Part shown: piece after piece, positions 7,620 to 18,013 of the stretch
Layout of the letters: every line of letters begins with the position of its first letter
How positions within the stretch are numbered: position 1 is the first letter of the stretch
DNA from: Erysipelotrichia bacterium
Lineage (GTDB): Bacteria > Bacillota_I > Bacilli_A > Erysipelotrichales > Erysipelotrichaceae
DNA: 64,000 nt
Direction: 5' to 3'
Assembly: GCA_018333955.1 (NCBI GenBank)
Contig: JAGXSD010000019.1
Coordinates: 1 to 64,000 of the forward strand
The notes under the pieces: generated by a model
Seen by the model: only the letters and a program-made list of their open reading frames with translations
The model's database searches: none
Told to the model about the DNA's origin: nothing
Made by a program: the position numbers and the translations under genes

Positions 7620-8543
7620 ATGTTAGTCAAAAATATAACCCAACTGATTGGAAACACTCCATTAGTCGATGTCAGTGAAAACTTTAAAACGAAAGCTAAT
7701 TTATACGTCAAAGTCGAATTCTTTAATCCAGGGGGAAGTGTCAAAGATCGTATTGCCTTTGCGATGATTCAAGAAGGACTCAACCGTGGTTTAATTAAAC
7801 CAACCACTCATATTATTGAAGCCTCAAGTGGGAATACAGGGGTGGGCTTAGCCATGGTATGTGCTGCCCTCAATTTAAAACTTACGATTGTGATGCCAGA
7901 AACGATGACGATTGAACGTCGTAAGCTCATTAAAGCGTATGGTGGAAATTTAGTGCTTTCTGATGGAACTAAAGGAATGAAAGGGTCACTAGCGATTGCG
8001 CATGAAATGCTTGCGCAAGAAAGTGACTCCTTCATGCCCTCACAATTTGAAAACTTAGTTAATCCAAGAACTCATCGTGAAACAACCGTGAAAGAAATCC
8101 TTAACGACTTACCCCATGTGGATATCTTTGTGGCGGGTGTAGGCACTGGCGGTACGATTTCTGGGGTTGGCCAAGTACTCAGAGAAACTCTTAAAGATGT
8201 GAAGATTGTTGCGGTTGAACCAGCCAATTCACCAATGATTTCAAAAGGAACTCCTGGAAAACATCATATTTATGGTATTGGGGCAGGATTTATTCCAAAC
8301 ACTTTAGATACCTCAGTCTTTCATGAAGTGAAGACGGTAGAGGATGAAGATGCGGGTGAATTTGCGCGTCAATTGGCCGCCAAAGCTGGAATATTTGTGG
8401 GCATTTCTTCAGGGGCAGCCTTTAAAGTCGCCTATGATTATGCCATGTTAGAAGAGAATGCTGGCAAGCATGTGGTCGTACTACTTCCTGATACTGGAGA
8501 GCGCTACTTGTCATCTCCATATTTATTGAAAGAGGATGAATAA
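7620..8543 (+). CDS. cysK: Cysteine synthase (O-acetylserine sulfhydrylase), PLP enzyme
   Basis: Makes cysteine from O-acetylserine and sulfide in the cytoplasm. 307 aa, normal length. The PLP lysine is Lys42 in [11 protein letters not shown]; the substrate loop is [13 protein letters not shown]; the phosphate-binding loop is [12 protein letters not shown]; and SSGAAF precedes the C-terminus. It is translated from ATG 7620 behind a weak AGCGAG. Expression is probably governed by the upstream Cys-rich leader and terminator. It overlaps cysE by one base (TAATG), so the two steps of cysteine synthesis are translated together. Confidence 0.95.
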   Translation: MLVKNITQLIGNTPLVDVSENFKTKANLYVKVEFFNPGGSVKDRIAFAMIQEGLNRGLIKPTTHIIEASSGNTGVGLAMVCAALNLKLTIVMPETMTIERRKLIKAYGGNLVLSDGTKGMKGSLAIAHEMLAQESDSFMPSQFENLVNPRTHRETTVKEILNDLPHVDIFVAGVGTGGTISGVGQVLRETLKDVKIVAVEPANSPMISKGTPGKHHIYGIGAGFIPNTLDTSVFHEVKTVEDEDAGEFARQLAAKAGIFVGISSGAAFKVAYDYAMLEENAGKHVVVLLPDTGERYLSSPYLLKEDE

Positions 8544-9052
8544 TGGCCTTATTGGAGTCAGTTCGATCGATTAAACGTCGTGATCCTGCCGCAAAATCAC
8601 TGCTTGAGGTTATTTTACTGTATCCTGGAGTCCATGCGATGGCATGGTATCGTATTGCTCATGCATTGTATAAAATACGATTCTATCTTCTCGCTCGTAT
8701 GATCTCTCAGTTTGCTCGTTTTCTAACTGGCATTGAGATTCATCCCGGAGCGAAAATTGGTAAACGTTTATTCATTGATCATGGTTTTGGCGTGGTGATT
8801 GGTGAAACAAGCATTATTGGGGATGATGTCATGATGTATCATGGAGTCACGTTAGGATCAAAAAACCTTGTGCAAACCAAACGTCATCCGACCATTGGAG
8901 ATCGCGTTGTCCTAGGAGCAGGATGTAAGATTATTGGTAACATCACCATTGAGCATGATTGCATGATTGGTGCGAATGCGGTGGTGAGTAAATCATTGCC
9001 TCCTCATAGTATTGTCGGGGGAGTACCCGCAAGATCACTCAAGAAAAACTAG
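8543..9052 (+). CDS. cysE: Serine O-acetyltransferase, short form without the C-terminal tail
   Basis: Acetylates serine from acetyl-CoA to give the CysK substrate. 169 aa, against about 215 in Bacillus and 273 in E. coli. A short helical N-terminus ([16 protein letters not shown]) leads into the left-handed beta-helix of hexapeptide repeats, with the catalytic [25 protein letters not shown] region and HGVTLGS. The protein ends right after the coil at [11 protein letters not shown]. The tail ending in Ile that inserts into CysK to form the cysteine synthase complex is missing, so that complex is unlikely. Coupled to cysK; a terminator follows. Confidence 0.93.
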   Translation: MALLESVRSIKRRDPAAKSLLEVILLYPGVHAMAWYRIAHALYKIRFYLLARMISQFARFLTGIEIHPGAKIGKRLFIDHGFGVVIGETSIIGDDVMMYHGVTLGSKNLVQTKRHPTIGDRVVLGAGCKIIGNITIEHDCMIGANAVVSKSLPPHSIVGGVPARSLKKN

Positions 9053-9073
9053 ATGGATTTTTCCATCTTTTTT
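9052..9073 (+). terminator. Rho-independent terminator after cysE
   Basis: AGATGGA (9052-9058), loop TTT, TCCATCT (9062-9068), followed by Ts. Confidence 0.8.
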
Positions 9074-9086
9074 ATATTGTCTTTAC

Positions 9087-9149
9087 TTGACAGACCAAGA
9101 CTAATAAGTATAATAAATAATGTTAGCACTCTATAGTTTTAAGTGCTAA
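9087..9149 (+). promoter_or_regulatory. groESL promoter with CIRCE (HrcA) operator
   Basis: TTGACA (9087-9092), 16-bp spacer, TATAAT (9109-9114). CIRCE follows in the leader: TTAGCACTC (9123-9131), 9-nt spacer, AAGTGCTAA (9141-9149), one mismatch from the consensus palindrome. This predicts repression by HrcA and induction by protein-folding stress. Confidence 0.95.
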
Positions 9150-9166
9150 ATTAAGAAGGAGGCAAT

Positions 9167-9448
9167 ATGATACAACCAAGTTTTGATCGAGTCGTCCTCA
9201 TCAAAATCACGCAAGAGGCTAAGACTCAAAGTGGTATTCTTTTATCACAAAACACCCAAGACCAGACCCATTTAGGTCAAGTGGTTCATGTCGGTGAAGG
9301 CCGGTATGAGCATGGTGTGCTCATAAAACCCCCATTTAAGATTAATGATGTGGTGGTTTACAAATCCTATGCAGCAACCACCATTAAACACGAAGGTCAG
9401 GAATATCTAATCGTCGATAGTAAAGACATTTTAGCGACCATTCAATAA
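9167..9448 (+). CDS. groES: Co-chaperonin GroES
   Basis: 93 aa, the usual size for the heptameric lid of the GroEL chamber. It starts at ATG 9167 behind AAGGAGG. The typical opening (PSFDRVVLIKI), a mobile loop with SGILLSQN, and the closing VDSKDILATI strand are visible. The sequence is rather divergent (Gln-rich mobile loop, KSYAATTIKHEGQEYLIV where most have YAGTEVKxxGxEYLI), but the gene position and CIRCE make the call secure. groEL begins 9 nt downstream. Confidence 0.95.
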   Translation: MIQPSFDRVVLIKITQEAKTQSGILLSQNTQDQTHLGQVVHVGEGRYEHGVLIKPPFKINDVVVYKSYAATTIKHEGQEYLIVDSKDILATIQ

Positions 9449-11071
<1,623 letters not shown>

Positions 11072-11074
11072 TCA

Positions 11075-11104
11075 AAGACTTGTGAACTTTCACAAGTCTT
11101 TTAT
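11075..11104 (+). terminator. Rho-independent terminator after groEL
   Basis: AAGACTTGTGA (11075-11085), loop ACTT, TCACAAGTCTT (11090-11100), then T-rich. Confidence 0.92.
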
Positions 11105-11163
11105 AATCACCTTGATGATTTGTGTGATAAAATGGGGGATATGCGAATGATAGGAAGAAAACT

Positions 11164-11826
11164 ATGACCAATTATGCAAAGTTATTTGAAAAAGTAAATC
11201 ATGAAAATCCATGTGATATGGTGATTATCGAAGGAGTCGTGGGGGTTGGAAAAAGCAGTTTACTTGAACATCTTGTGAAACTAGGATTTATCCCATACCG
11301 TGAACCTGTGGTGGATAATCCTATTCTTGATAAGTTTTATTATGATCGTGCTCGTTACTCATTTCCTTTACAGGTTTTCTTCTTAAATAAGCGTTTTGCG
11401 CATATTAAAGAAGCGCTGCATGTGAATCGTGCGGTGATGGATCGCTCAATTTATGGTGATGCGATTTTTGCTTCGATGCTTAATGCGAATCAAGAGATGG
11501 AAGATATCGAATTTGAAATCTATCAAGAGCTTTACCAAAACATGTTAGAGCATGTGGCTCCACCTAAACTCATGGTGTACTTACAAGTCTCTGTGGATGA
11601 AGCGATTCGTCGGATTATGAAACGTGGCCGTGACTATGAGCTTATCGTGGAACGTGCCTATTGGGAGCGTTTAAATGCTGAGTATGAAACTTACTTTAAC
11701 CAATACAATATCTCTGAAGTACTAACGATTAATGTGGACCATCTTGACTTTGAAGCGAATGAAGATGATCGTGAATATATTCTTATGCGCATCCTAGAGC
11801 GCTTAAATGAAATAGACTCGAGATAG
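11164..11826 (+). CDS. Deoxynucleoside kinase (dAdo/dGuo/dCyd kinase family)
   Basis: Phosphorylates deoxyribonucleosides at the 5' position for salvage. 220 aa. P-loop GVVGVGKSS (24-32), substrate motif around FREPV-type YREPVVDNP, DRSIYGDAIFAS (the DRS motif), and lid RIMKRGRDYE identify the dNK/dGK fold. Start ATG 11164 follows AGGAAG. It ends one base before the EamA gene start and is probably co-transcribed with it. The exact nucleoside preference cannot be read from the sequence. Confidence 0.9.
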   Translation: MTNYAKLFEKVNHENPCDMVIIEGVVGVGKSSLLEHLVKLGFIPYREPVVDNPILDKFYYDRARYSFPLQVFFLNKRFAHIKEALHVNRAVMDRSIYGDAIFASMLNANQEMEDIEFEIYQELYQNMLEHVAPPKLMVYLQVSVDEAIRRIMKRGRDYELIVERAYWERLNAEYETYFNQYNISEVLTINVDHLDFEANEDDREYILMRILERLNEIDSR

Positions 11827-11827
11827 T

Positions 11828-12718
11828 ATGATTAAAGCTCATCTTGCGGGTTTAGGATTCGCCTCCATTTTTGGATTATCCTTTATCTTTTCAAAACTTG
11901 CCTTAGCAGAGTTAACTCCTTTTGGATTATTATCCATACGTTTTTGTTTAGCTTGGGGAGTGATGCAAGTGTTAGTAAGCTTAAAATTTGTAACCATTGA
12001 GTTTAGTCAAAAGAGTTTCCTCATTGCCTTACCAGTAGTGATTGCGCAACCTTTAGTGTACTTTACTTTTGAAATCATTGGATTGTCTATGGTACCTTCT
12101 TCACTTGCGGGAGTCATGATTGCAATGATTCCTCTGATTACACTTGCGATCGCATCAAAACTAACGAAACATAAGATTTCGCTTATTCAATTAGGTTGGA
12201 TGGTATTAAGTTTTCTTGGAGTATTATGGCTCACTCAACTGAACACCTCATCACAAAACCAAAGTGCATCCATACTTGGAATTGTCCTTATTTTCTTAGC
12301 TGTACTTTCAGCCGCTTCATTTAACGTATTATCAAAACATGCCACTCAAAGCGTGAGTGCAATGACGCTGACCTACATGATGATGTTAGTGGGGGCGATT
12401 GGATTTAGTGTTGCGCATGGCGTGGAAGTGATGTTTCTTGATATTCCATGGAGTTTTAGTCTATGGTTCAATTCACCTCAACTTGGGTTACCGTTACTCT
12501 ATCTTGGGATTGTGGCGTCAATCGGTGGCTTCTTTTTAGTGAATTACGCTTTAAGTATTTTAAGTAGTGCGAGCGCAAGTGTTTATGCGAATCTCGCAAC
12601 AGTGGTATCAATCCTTGTTGGGGTGATCTTTCTTCAAGAATCATTCTCATCATGGCATGCGCTGGCAAGTCTAATGGTTATACTTGGTGTTAAGATGAGT
12701 GTTTCAATGAAATCCTAA
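11828..12718 (+). CDS. EamA/DMT-family membrane transporter
   Basis: 296 aa with about ten hydrophobic helices in two EamA repeats; GFASIFGLSFIFSKLALAELTPFGLLSIRF is the typical start of repeat 1. The second repeat ends with the usual YANLATVVSILVGVIFLQESFSSW pattern. This family includes metabolite and amino-acid exporters; the substrate is unknown. It sits 1 nt behind the deoxynucleoside kinase. No terminator is visible before the mevalonate promoter. Confidence 0.88.
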   Translation: MIKAHLAGLGFASIFGLSFIFSKLALAELTPFGLLSIRFCLAWGVMQVLVSLKFVTIEFSQKSFLIALPVVIAQPLVYFTFEIIGLSMVPSSLAGVMIAMIPLITLAIASKLTKHKISLIQLGWMVLSFLGVLWLTQLNTSSQNQSASILGIVLIFLAVLSAASFNVLSKHATQSVSAMTLTYMMMLVGAIGFSVAHGVEVMFLDIPWSFSLWFNSPQLGLPLLYLGIVASIGGFFLVNYALSILSSASASVYANLATVVSILVGVIFLQESFSSWHALASLMVILGVKMSVSMKS

Positions 12719-12748
12719 GTGAGCGAAAATCCTCTCATCGCATACTCG

Positions 12749-12783
12749 TGGTCATTTTTACGGTTTTGGTGTACAATGTACAC
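12749..12783 (+). promoter_or_regulatory. Promoter and inverted-repeat operator candidate of the mevalonate genes
   Basis: TGGTCA (12749-12754), 17 bp, TACAAT (12772-12777). A perfect inverted repeat GTGTAC-AAT-GTACAC (12769-12783) covers the -10 box, so a bound repressor would block RNA polymerase. The regulator is unknown; the XRE gene at 14999-15286 is the nearest candidate. Confidence 0.55.
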
Positions 12784-12810
12784 GCTATACCTTTAAGGGA
12801 GTCGACAATT

Positions 12811-13860
12811 ATGTCAAATACACCTCTTTATACTCGTGTTCCAACATCTTGGGTTGGACCCCTATATTTTAAAGCGATGCACGATCTTGATCATTCGACC
12901 TTGGATGTCTCACTCAGTGCACCCCTTGCTACGTATGAAACGACTTTATTTCATTCAGTGGGCCGTGGCGCAAAACTTACACGCTTAACTCAATCGTTAG
13001 AAACCACGCTTATTTCAGATCATATGACTCGCTCTGTGCTATTTGAGTGCGAACATGCTCTTGAAGCGGCGAAGCTAAGTGAGTATGTAAAAGCTAATCT
13101 TGAAACATTTCAAAACGATGTCGTATCCAAACATTCAAAGTATGCGAAGTTAAAAAAGATTGATACTCATATTATTTCAAATTTGCTTTTTATTCGCTTT
13201 GCCTATGATACTTCCAATGCATCAGGACACAATATGTCAACCTTTGCCTCTGATGCGATCGCATCAGAACTTATGCGCCAATTTCCGACTCTAAAATATA
13301 TCTCAGTCTCTGGAAACTATTGCACCGATAAGAAAACATCAAGTGTAAATGCGATTTTAGGTCGTGGTAAGCACATGGTCGCTTCCATGAGAATCTCTCG
13401 CGAGCTATGTGAAACCCAACTTAAGACAACTCCTGAGCGGATCATTGACTTGAATATTAAAAAGAATATGATTGGTTCGATTATTGCCGGGGGAGTGCAA
13501 AGTGCAAATGCACACTTTGCGAATATGTTACTAGCCTTTTACATTGCGAGTGGTCAAGATGGCGCAAATATTGTGGAGGGATCACAAGGCATTACTCATG
13601 CCTATCTAGATCACGATGACTTAATTTTTACCGTGACGTTACCTAATGTGATAGTGGGAACTGTAGGCCATGGTAAAGATGTCAATGATGCTTCTGAGGC
13701 TTTAAAAACCATGGGATGTGATCAAGAAGATGGTGCAAAGAAAATGGCTCATATTGCGGCAGCACTAGTGTTATGTGGTGAATTATCACTGATGAGTGCT
13801 CTTAGTAATCAACATGAATTAACTCAAGCTCATCTAAGATTAGAGCGAAAGGGGAAGTAG
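12811..13860 (+). CDS. mvaA: Hydroxymethylglutaryl-CoA reductase
   Basis: Reduces HMG-CoA to mevalonate, the committed step of the mevalonate route to isoprenoids. 349 aa from ATG 12811 (RBS AAGGGAG; a longer in-frame start at 12748 lies upstream of the promoter -10). The motifs are VGPL, PLATYETTLF with catalytic Glu43, SVGRGAKL, VSGNYCTDKK with the catalytic Lys, SGQDGAN with Asp, GTVGHGKD, and the terminal GELSLMSAL...QAH with the catalytic His. The motif wording resembles class I (eukaryal/archaeal) reductases more than the class II enzymes of staphylococci; this is by eye. The canonical DAMGMNM is changed to SNASGHNM. Followed 1 nt later by HMG-CoA synthase. Confidence 0.9.
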   Translation: MSNTPLYTRVPTSWVGPLYFKAMHDLDHSTLDVSLSAPLATYETTLFHSVGRGAKLTRLTQSLETTLISDHMTRSVLFECEHALEAAKLSEYVKANLETFQNDVVSKHSKYAKLKKIDTHIISNLLFIRFAYDTSNASGHNMSTFASDAIASELMRQFPTLKYISVSGNYCTDKKTSSVNAILGRGKHMVASMRISRELCETQLKTTPERIIDLNIKKNMIGSIIAGGVQSANAHFANMLLAFYIASGQDGANIVEGSQGITHAYLDHDDLIFTVTLPNVIVGTVGHGKDVNDASEALKTMGCDQEDGAKKMAHIAAALVLCGELSLMSALSNQHELTQAHLRLERKGK

Positions 13861-13861
13861 A

Positions 13862-14983
13862 ATGATTGGAATCGATAAACTGGGATGTTATGTCCCAAAA
13901 ACAGTATTACCTTTAACAACCCTCGCGCACGCAAGAGGAGTTGATCCTGATAAATATACTCAAGGCATTGGTCAAAAAGAAATGGCCATGGTCTCCCACA
14001 ATGAAGATGTGGTGACGATGGCATGTGAAGCGGCTCATACTATTTTAAGTGATGAAGATAAAGCTCTCATTGATATGGTGCTTTTTGCGACTGAAACAGG
14101 ACTTGATTATTCTAAAGCTGCATCGATTTATGCTTTAGATGTATTAGGATTACCAGCATCAACGCGCGCTATTGAACTTAAACAAGCATGTTATGCCTCC
14201 ACAGGAGCGATGTTTTTAGCCATGGATTATGTCAGATCTCACCCGACTAAAAAAGTACTGGTCTTATCCAGTGATATTGCGTGGTATGGATTTGAAAGTG
14301 CTGGAGAAGTCACTCAAGGCGCTGGGGCAATTGCCATGCTTATCTCCATGAATCCACGCTTAGGTGCCATTAAAGAAGGTAAGAAAACGGTGCGTAATGA
14401 GAAAGATTTCTATCGCCCACTGTATTCTAAAGTGCCTGTGGTGGATGGTAAATTATCCATTGAATGTTATCAAGATATGCTCAAAGAAGTTCAAGATCAT
14501 CACCCACGGCTTTATACATGTTTCCATTTACCTTTCGCCAACATGGCTAAGAAGGCCAATCAAGTCATGACACATCCTATGGATGAACAGCACTTAAGTG
14601 TTGTGAAGGAATTAGGGTCTAGAGTAGGGAATATTTATAATGGATCACTTTACTTAAGTCTATTATCCGTCTTAATGCATGCGAAAGAAGACTTACGAGG
14701 TGAAACCATTGGGATGTTTGCCTATGGCTCAGGAGCTATGGCAGAATTCTTTACGATTACATTAAAAGAAGACTACAAGTCTGGACTCAATATGGAGTCT
14801 CTCAAAGCCATTGATCAAGATCGCATTGAACTGTCCATGCACGAGTATGAATCTTTAATGAATCATTATGAAAATAAAGAGTATTCAGCATCATTAGATT
14901 TGAGTACCTATGTGAAACCATATCAAACCTTTGTGTTAGATCGTGCTACTTCAGGTCATCGCACTTATAAGAAACTAAAATAA
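13862..14983 (+). CDS. mvaS: Hydroxymethylglutaryl-CoA synthase
   Basis: Condenses acetyl-CoA with acetoacetyl-CoA to HMG-CoA, the substrate of the enzyme encoded just upstream. 373 aa, a normal bacterial length. Nucleophile Cys110 lies in IELKQACYASTGA; GNIYNGSLYLSLLSVL and the FAYGSGAMAEFF loop are family hallmarks. RBS AAAGGGGA precedes ATG 13862. The later mevalonate kinases are not in this window. A bidirectional terminator overlaps the stop codon. Confidence 0.95.
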   Translation: MIGIDKLGCYVPKTVLPLTTLAHARGVDPDKYTQGIGQKEMAMVSHNEDVVTMACEAAHTILSDEDKALIDMVLFATETGLDYSKAASIYALDVLGLPASTRAIELKQACYASTGAMFLAMDYVRSHPTKKVLVLSSDIAWYGFESAGEVTQGAGAIAMLISMNPRLGAIKEGKKTVRNEKDFYRPLYSKVPVVDGKLSIECYQDMLKEVQDHHPRLYTCFHLPFANMAKKANQVMTHPMDEQHLSVVKELGSRVGNIYNGSLYLSLLSVLMHAKEDLRGETIGMFAYGSGAMAEFFTITLKEDYKSGLNMESLKAIDQDRIELSMHEYESLMNHYENKEYSASLDLSTYVKPYQTFVLDRATSGHRTYKKLK

Positions 14984-15007
14984 CAGGTCAGTGACCTGTT
15001 ATTTTTT
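14977..15007. terminator. Bidirectional terminator between mvaS and the XRE gene
   Basis: Near-perfect palindrome AAAATAACAGGTCA (14977-14990), G, TGACCTGTTATTTT (14992-15005). It contains the stop codons of both convergent genes and gives a T-run on each strand. Confidence 0.9.
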
Positions 15008-15286
15008 AGTGATATCATAATGCTTCAGTAAATCAGATACGAATTGATGCACATCATTTTCTTCGATTTCTTGACCAAAGAGGATATAATCAGCACTAAC
15101 ATTCAAGACTTCGACCAGTCGAACTAATGATTTAACACTCATGGAGGTATGACCCAGTTCGATATCCGCTAATTGGCGTACTGAAATACCCGCTAATTGC
15201 GCTAAATCTTCACGAGATAATCCAATATGATCACGTCGTATCCTAATTCGACTTCCCACCGCTTTGGTTGAATAAGGTTTGTTCAT
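14999..15286 (-). CDS. XRE-family helix-turn-helix regulator
   Basis: 95 aa from the ATG at 15286; an extended frame starts at 15337 but has no RBS. The HTH covers about residues 10-65, with LSREDLAQLAGISVRQLADIELG as the recognition unit, typical of Cro/C1-type domains. The C-terminal stretch (SADYILFGQEIEEN) resembles small antitoxin-like or housekeeping XRE proteins with no sensor domain. A TATGAT box lies 7 nt before this ATG with no Shine-Dalgarno, so the mRNA may be leaderless. Target unknown; the mevalonate operator is a candidate. Confidence 0.85.
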   Translation of the reverse strand: MNKPYSTKAVGSRIRIRRDHIGLSREDLAQLAGISVRQLADIELGHTSMSVKSLVRLVEVLNVSADYILFGQEIEENDVHQFVSDLLKHYDITKK

Positions 15287-15361
15287 AGTTTTAATCATAC
15301 GCAACAGTGTCATGAATGACCATGCGCTAAAGTGCATGTTTTTATGCAGTTTAGTTCATAT

Positions 15362-15384
15362 AAAAAGCATGCAAGCATGCTTTA
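15362..15384 (-). terminator. Terminator of the nucleotidase-purB-purA operon
   Basis: Palindrome AAAGCATGC-AA-GCATGCTTT (15364-15383) overlapping the purA stop. Read on the minus strand it is followed by TTTAT. Confidence 0.7.
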
Positions 15385-16659
15385 AAGTCGTTTTAGAATT
15401 TGATCACGACGTGGTCCATTAGATACCATGGCAATTTTCACACCAATGAGCTCTTCTAATGTATCCACATAATTCTTAGCTTCCTGTGGTAAGTCATGAT
15501 AACGTTGAACCTGGGTAATATCAACTTTCCAACCAGGCACTTTCTTAATGACGGGTTTTGCACTCCATAACACTGAGGTAGCTACGAAGTGAGGGGTAAT
15601 ACTTCCATCTTCTAATTCATAATGGGTAATGATGGGAATTTCATCAAGATAGGATAAGACATCAATGTTAGTGAGTACGACATGAGTTGCATTTTGTATG
15701 GCACAACCATAACGGGTTGCGACCGCATCAAACCAACCCACACTACGAGGACGACCGGTGGTAGCCCCATATTCTCCGGCATCACCACCACGTGAGCGAA
15801 GTGTTTGGGCTTCTTCCCCAAACAACTCGGCAACAAAAGGTCCTGCCCCTACAGCACTAGAATAGGCTTTCGTTACTGCCCATACTTCATCAAGATGACT
15901 CATTAAGCCCGATCCTAAAGGAGCATAAGAGGCTAGGGTCGATGATGATGTGGAATATGGATAGATTCCATAATCAGGATCACGAAGTGCACCTAACTGT
16001 CCTTCAAGCAAGATTACTTTCTTTTCAACCATGGCATCCTTAAGAATTAAAAATGTATCGGCCACATAAGGGGCAATGGCACTCTTTAATGATTCGATTT
16101 CTTCTAATAGATCCTCTATCTTTAACGCTTCATGATGATAAAGTTCTTTTAAAAGGGCATTTTTAATTGGAAGAACTCGCTCTAATTTTTGAATACAGCT
16201 TGGGGTATGGAAAAGCTCTTGAACTTGAAATCCTAATTTGGCATATTTATCACTATAGAATGGGGCAATCCCTGATTTAGTACTTCCGAAGGAAGCGTGT
16301 CCCATACGTGCTTCTTCAAGTTGATCAAATAAAGGGTGATAAGACATCACCACTTGGGCACGATCGGAAACTAACAATTTAATCGGATGAGGATAACGCT
16401 CCTTGACCATTTTGATTTCTTTCATCAAGGCATGAATATTTAATGCTACTCCTGGTCCAATTATATTGAGGGTATGAGGATTAAAGATTCCACTAGGTAA
16501 CATATGTAATGCGAACTTACCATATTCATTAATAATTGTATGCCCTGCATTATTTCCACCTTGGTAGCGAATGACAATATCACTGGATTGCGCAAAGACA
16601 TCCGTGACTTTTCCTTTTCCTTCATCGCCCCAATTGGCTCCGACAATAGCTTTAATCAT
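15382..16659 (-). CDS. purA: Adenylosuccinate synthetase
   Basis: Converts IMP, aspartate and GTP to adenylosuccinate, the first step from IMP to AMP. 425 aa, a normal length. The P-loop-like GANWGDEGKGKVTDV lies at the start, followed by GGNNAGHT, GSTKSGIAP and the C-terminal TGRPRSVGWFDAVATRYG. It overlaps purB by 8 nt. The next enzyme of the route is encoded immediately upstream in the same operon, so the pair forms a complete IMP-to-AMP branch. Confidence 0.97.
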   Translation of the reverse strand: MIKAIVGANWGDEGKGKVTDVFAQSSDIVIRYQGGNNAGHTIINEYGKFALHMLPSGIFNPHTLNIIGPGVALNIHALMKEIKMVKERYPHPIKLLVSDRAQVVMSYHPLFDQLEEARMGHASFGSTKSGIAPFYSDKYAKLGFQVQELFHTPSCIQKLERVLPIKNALLKELYHHEALKIEDLLEEIESLKSAIAPYVADTFLILKDAMVEKKVILLEGQLGALRDPDYGIYPYSTSSSTLASYAPLGSGLMSHLDEVWAVTKAYSSAVGAGPFVAELFGEEAQTLRSRGGDAGEYGATTGRPRSVGWFDAVATRYGCAIQNATHVVLTNIDVLSYLDEIPIITHYELEDGSITPHFVATSVLWSAKPVIKKVPGWKVDITQVQRYHDLPQEAKNYVDTLEELIGVKIAMVSNGPRRDQILKRL

Positions 16660-18013
16660 ATTGGTGTTGACTCTCTTTCACATAGTTAATGGCTTGTTTT
16701 TGGGCTAATCCAGTTAAAGACTGAGGGTCCATCGCTTGGAGTAGTTGTAATTTGGTGAGGTTGAATTTTGGATGAGCCATGAGTTCATCCATAAAGGCAT
16801 GCATTGAATTGTTTTGACGATGTTTTAAGCTAAGTGCTCGTAAGATTTCATGCCAAAGTTGACGATCTCCTCCGGCTTGAACACAAGCCATCAGAATATT
16901 TTCAATGGAAAGCATTATTTGATGTTCTTTAAACAAGGCATCATTGATTGCGACATTCAAGACACATCCCTCACTAATCTTAATCATGCTTTGAGTGAGC
17001 TCACTCGCAATAATCATCGATTCAGCCATCACAAGACGACGATTGGAGGAATCATCTAGACTTCTTTCAAACCACTGAGTTGACGTGGTGAGTGAAGCGT
17101 TGGCACAATCAAGAATGAGTTTGCGTGATAATCCACTAATCTTTTCACTTAAGATAGGATTACGCTTATATGGCATGGCGGATGAACCTACTTGGCTTTG
17201 ACCAAAAGGTTCAGAAACAATTCCATCATGCATCATCAGTCTCATATCTTGCGCAAACTTACCACTAGCAGCCGCAAGCATTTCTAAGACATTGCATAGC
17301 TTTATATCCATCATGCGAGTATACGTTTGACCACTAATCATTAAGGATTCTAGTCCAAGTTGTTTCATGACGGAAGCTTCAATTTGATTGACTTTGCTTT
17401 CATCATGAACAAGACTTAGAAAACTAGCTTGTGTTCCTGTCGTGCCTTTAACCCCTAAAGCCTTTAACGTTTTTTGAGTAAAGCGAAGTTCTTCCAACAC
17501 TAAATCAAAATCTTGAAGATACATCGCAAAGCGTTTGCCTATGGTTGTAGGTTGTGCGACTTGATAGTGAGTGTAACCTAATGTAGGGACATGAGCTGTG
17601 GCTAAGATAAAGCGCATAAGGGCATGACGAATGGTCATCATGTCTTCTTCGAGCTCTTCTAATGCACCCTTAAACTGCATCATTTCCGTATTATCACTGA
17701 CAAATGCTGAAGTTGCACCAAGATGAATAATCGGAGCAGCGAGTGGACATAATTGGGCAAAATGATGAATATGAGCCATGACATCATGTTTGAGTGAGGC
17801 TTCGAGTCGATCAAGTTGATCCCAATCAAACTCATTGAGATGATCTTTCATTTCTTGGATTTGTTCTAAGGAAACATTGAGTCCAGCTTCGTGTTGAGCC
17901 TGTGCAAGCGCAATCCAACACACTCGCCATAAGCGGTATTTCTCATGTTTTGAGAATCGTTGGCGCATGCTTTTTGAGCCATAACGATGCGACAATGCGC
18001 TTTCGTAAGTCAT
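16652..18013 (-). CDS. purB: Adenylosuccinate lyase
   Basis: Releases fumarate from adenylosuccinate to give AMP (and acts on SAICAR in de novo synthesis). 453 aa, a normal length. The fumarase/aspartase superfamily signature SSAMPYKRNPILSE, the THYQVAQPTTIGKR segment and the early HLGATSAFVSDN are present. It has a good RBS (GGAGGTAA) before its start. It overlaps the nucleotidase gene by 4 nt upstream and purA by 8 nt downstream. Confidence 0.96.
   Translation of the reverse strand: MTYESALSHRYGSKSMRQRFSKHEKYRLWRVCWIALAQAQHEAGLNVSLEQIQEMKDHLNEFDWDQLDRLEASLKHDVMAHIHHFAQLCPLAAPIIHLGATSAFVSDNTEMMQFKGALEELEEDMMTIRHALMRFILATAHVPTLGYTHYQVAQPTTIGKRFAMYLQDFDLVLEELRFTQKTLKALGVKGTTGTQASFLSLVHDESKVNQIEASVMKQLGLESLMISGQTYTRMMDIKLCNVLEMLAAASGKFAQDMRLMMHDGIVSEPFGQSQVGSSAMPYKRNPILSEKISGLSRKLILDCANASLTTSTQWFERSLDDSSNRRLVMAESMIIASELTQSMIKISEGCVLNVAINDALFKEHQIMLSIENILMACVQAGGDRQLWHEILRALSLKHRQNNSMHAFMDELMAHPKFNLTKLQLLQAMDPQSLTGLAQKQAINYVKESQHQYD

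Noticed and set aside
7529-7744. Minus-strand frame opposite the cys leader and cysK start
   Set aside because: No RBS or promoter; it covers the attenuator, whose plus-strand logic is complete.
12772-12780. CopY/BlaI-type box at the mevalonate promoter
   Set aside because: TACAATGTA has the wrong spacing for TACAnnTGTA, and no related regulator is nearby.
12748-12810. Longer HMG-CoA reductase start at 12748
   Set aside because: The extension spans the promoter and the inverted repeat; ATG 12811 has RBS AAGGGAG and family-like length.
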